Source of the DNA: Tholera decimalis
Lineage: Eukaryota; Arthropoda; Insecta; Lepidoptera; Noctuidae
Length of the DNA: 64,000 nt
Assembly (NCBI GenBank): GCA_943138885.2
Contig: OW964548.2
Location: 41,971,564-42,035,563, forward strand
Reading direction: 5' to 3'
The notes under the pieces were generated by a model. It was given only the letters and a program-made list of their open reading frames with translations. It made no database searches and had not been told where the DNA came from. The position numbers were made by a program, and so were the translations under genes. Positions 63,957 through 64,000 of the stretch are shown piece after piece (positions within the stretch are counted from its first letter, which is position 1; each line of letters begins with the position of its first letter).

Positions 63957-64000
63957 CGTCAGCTCATACTTTATCTGTCAAAATCTTTAGTTCAACTCGC

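Overview
This window is eukaryotic insect DNA, very probably from a moth or butterfly (Lepidoptera). It is AT-rich, has no operons, and I found no convincing host exon. Several repeats are of types I know from lepidopteran genomes: Helitrons that start TC..TACTAATATTATAAA and end in CTAG next to a 'cgaagtcgcgggc' motif; (GTCA)n-bearing dispersed repeats; a tRNA-derived SINE with the usual 'actataatat..tcctgcgcag' body; and R1-type LINE tails containing 'agtcagta..gtctgaca'. The organism assignment is inference from these families.

The window is a dense, nested transposon graveyard with a few fresh arrivals. From left to right: a Tc1 element (536-2092); a hAT remnant with an 8-bp target duplication (5145-6036); Helitrons (6.5-7.7 kb) carrying a 5'-truncated R1-type LINE (7743-8514); an internally deleted Jockey-like LINE (8765-11340); a 321-bp hAT MITE (13961-14281); two of three copies of a hairpin-ended repeat (15.2-16.9 kb); and a five-deep nest (17416-22555) in which a hAT holds a mariner, a LINE, a second mariner, an unassigned 2.2-kb element with a perfect 28-bp TIR, and a further LINE tail. 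After a RTE-like fragment comes a young Gypsy LTR element (24548-29966) with two 1053-bp LTRs. Then come a long-TIR foldback element (31198-31947), another hAT (32006-35896) containing a LINE and a SINE, and more LINE, Helitron and MITE copies (36-43.5 kb).

From 44.2 to 51 kb two LINEs of one type are nested: an old, dead copy is split by a nearly intact one whose ORF2 has a single visible frameshift in an A run. A miniature LTR element (TRIM, 51714-52661), a 177-bp near-perfect hairpin MITE (53272-53448), an exact 366-bp Helitron (54325-54690), a GC-rich island (56805-57260) and a LINE whose catalytic RT segment is deleted (58085-59560) follow.

The most notable feature is at the right edge: a complete Transib transposon (59864-63956) with a CGTCA 5-bp target duplication, about 610-bp terminal inverted repeats beginning with the RSS-heptamer-like CACGGTG, and one uninterrupted 705-codon transposase of the RAG1-related family. 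It has no RAG2-like partner gene in the element. It is the only element here whose coding capacity, termini and target duplication all look intact.
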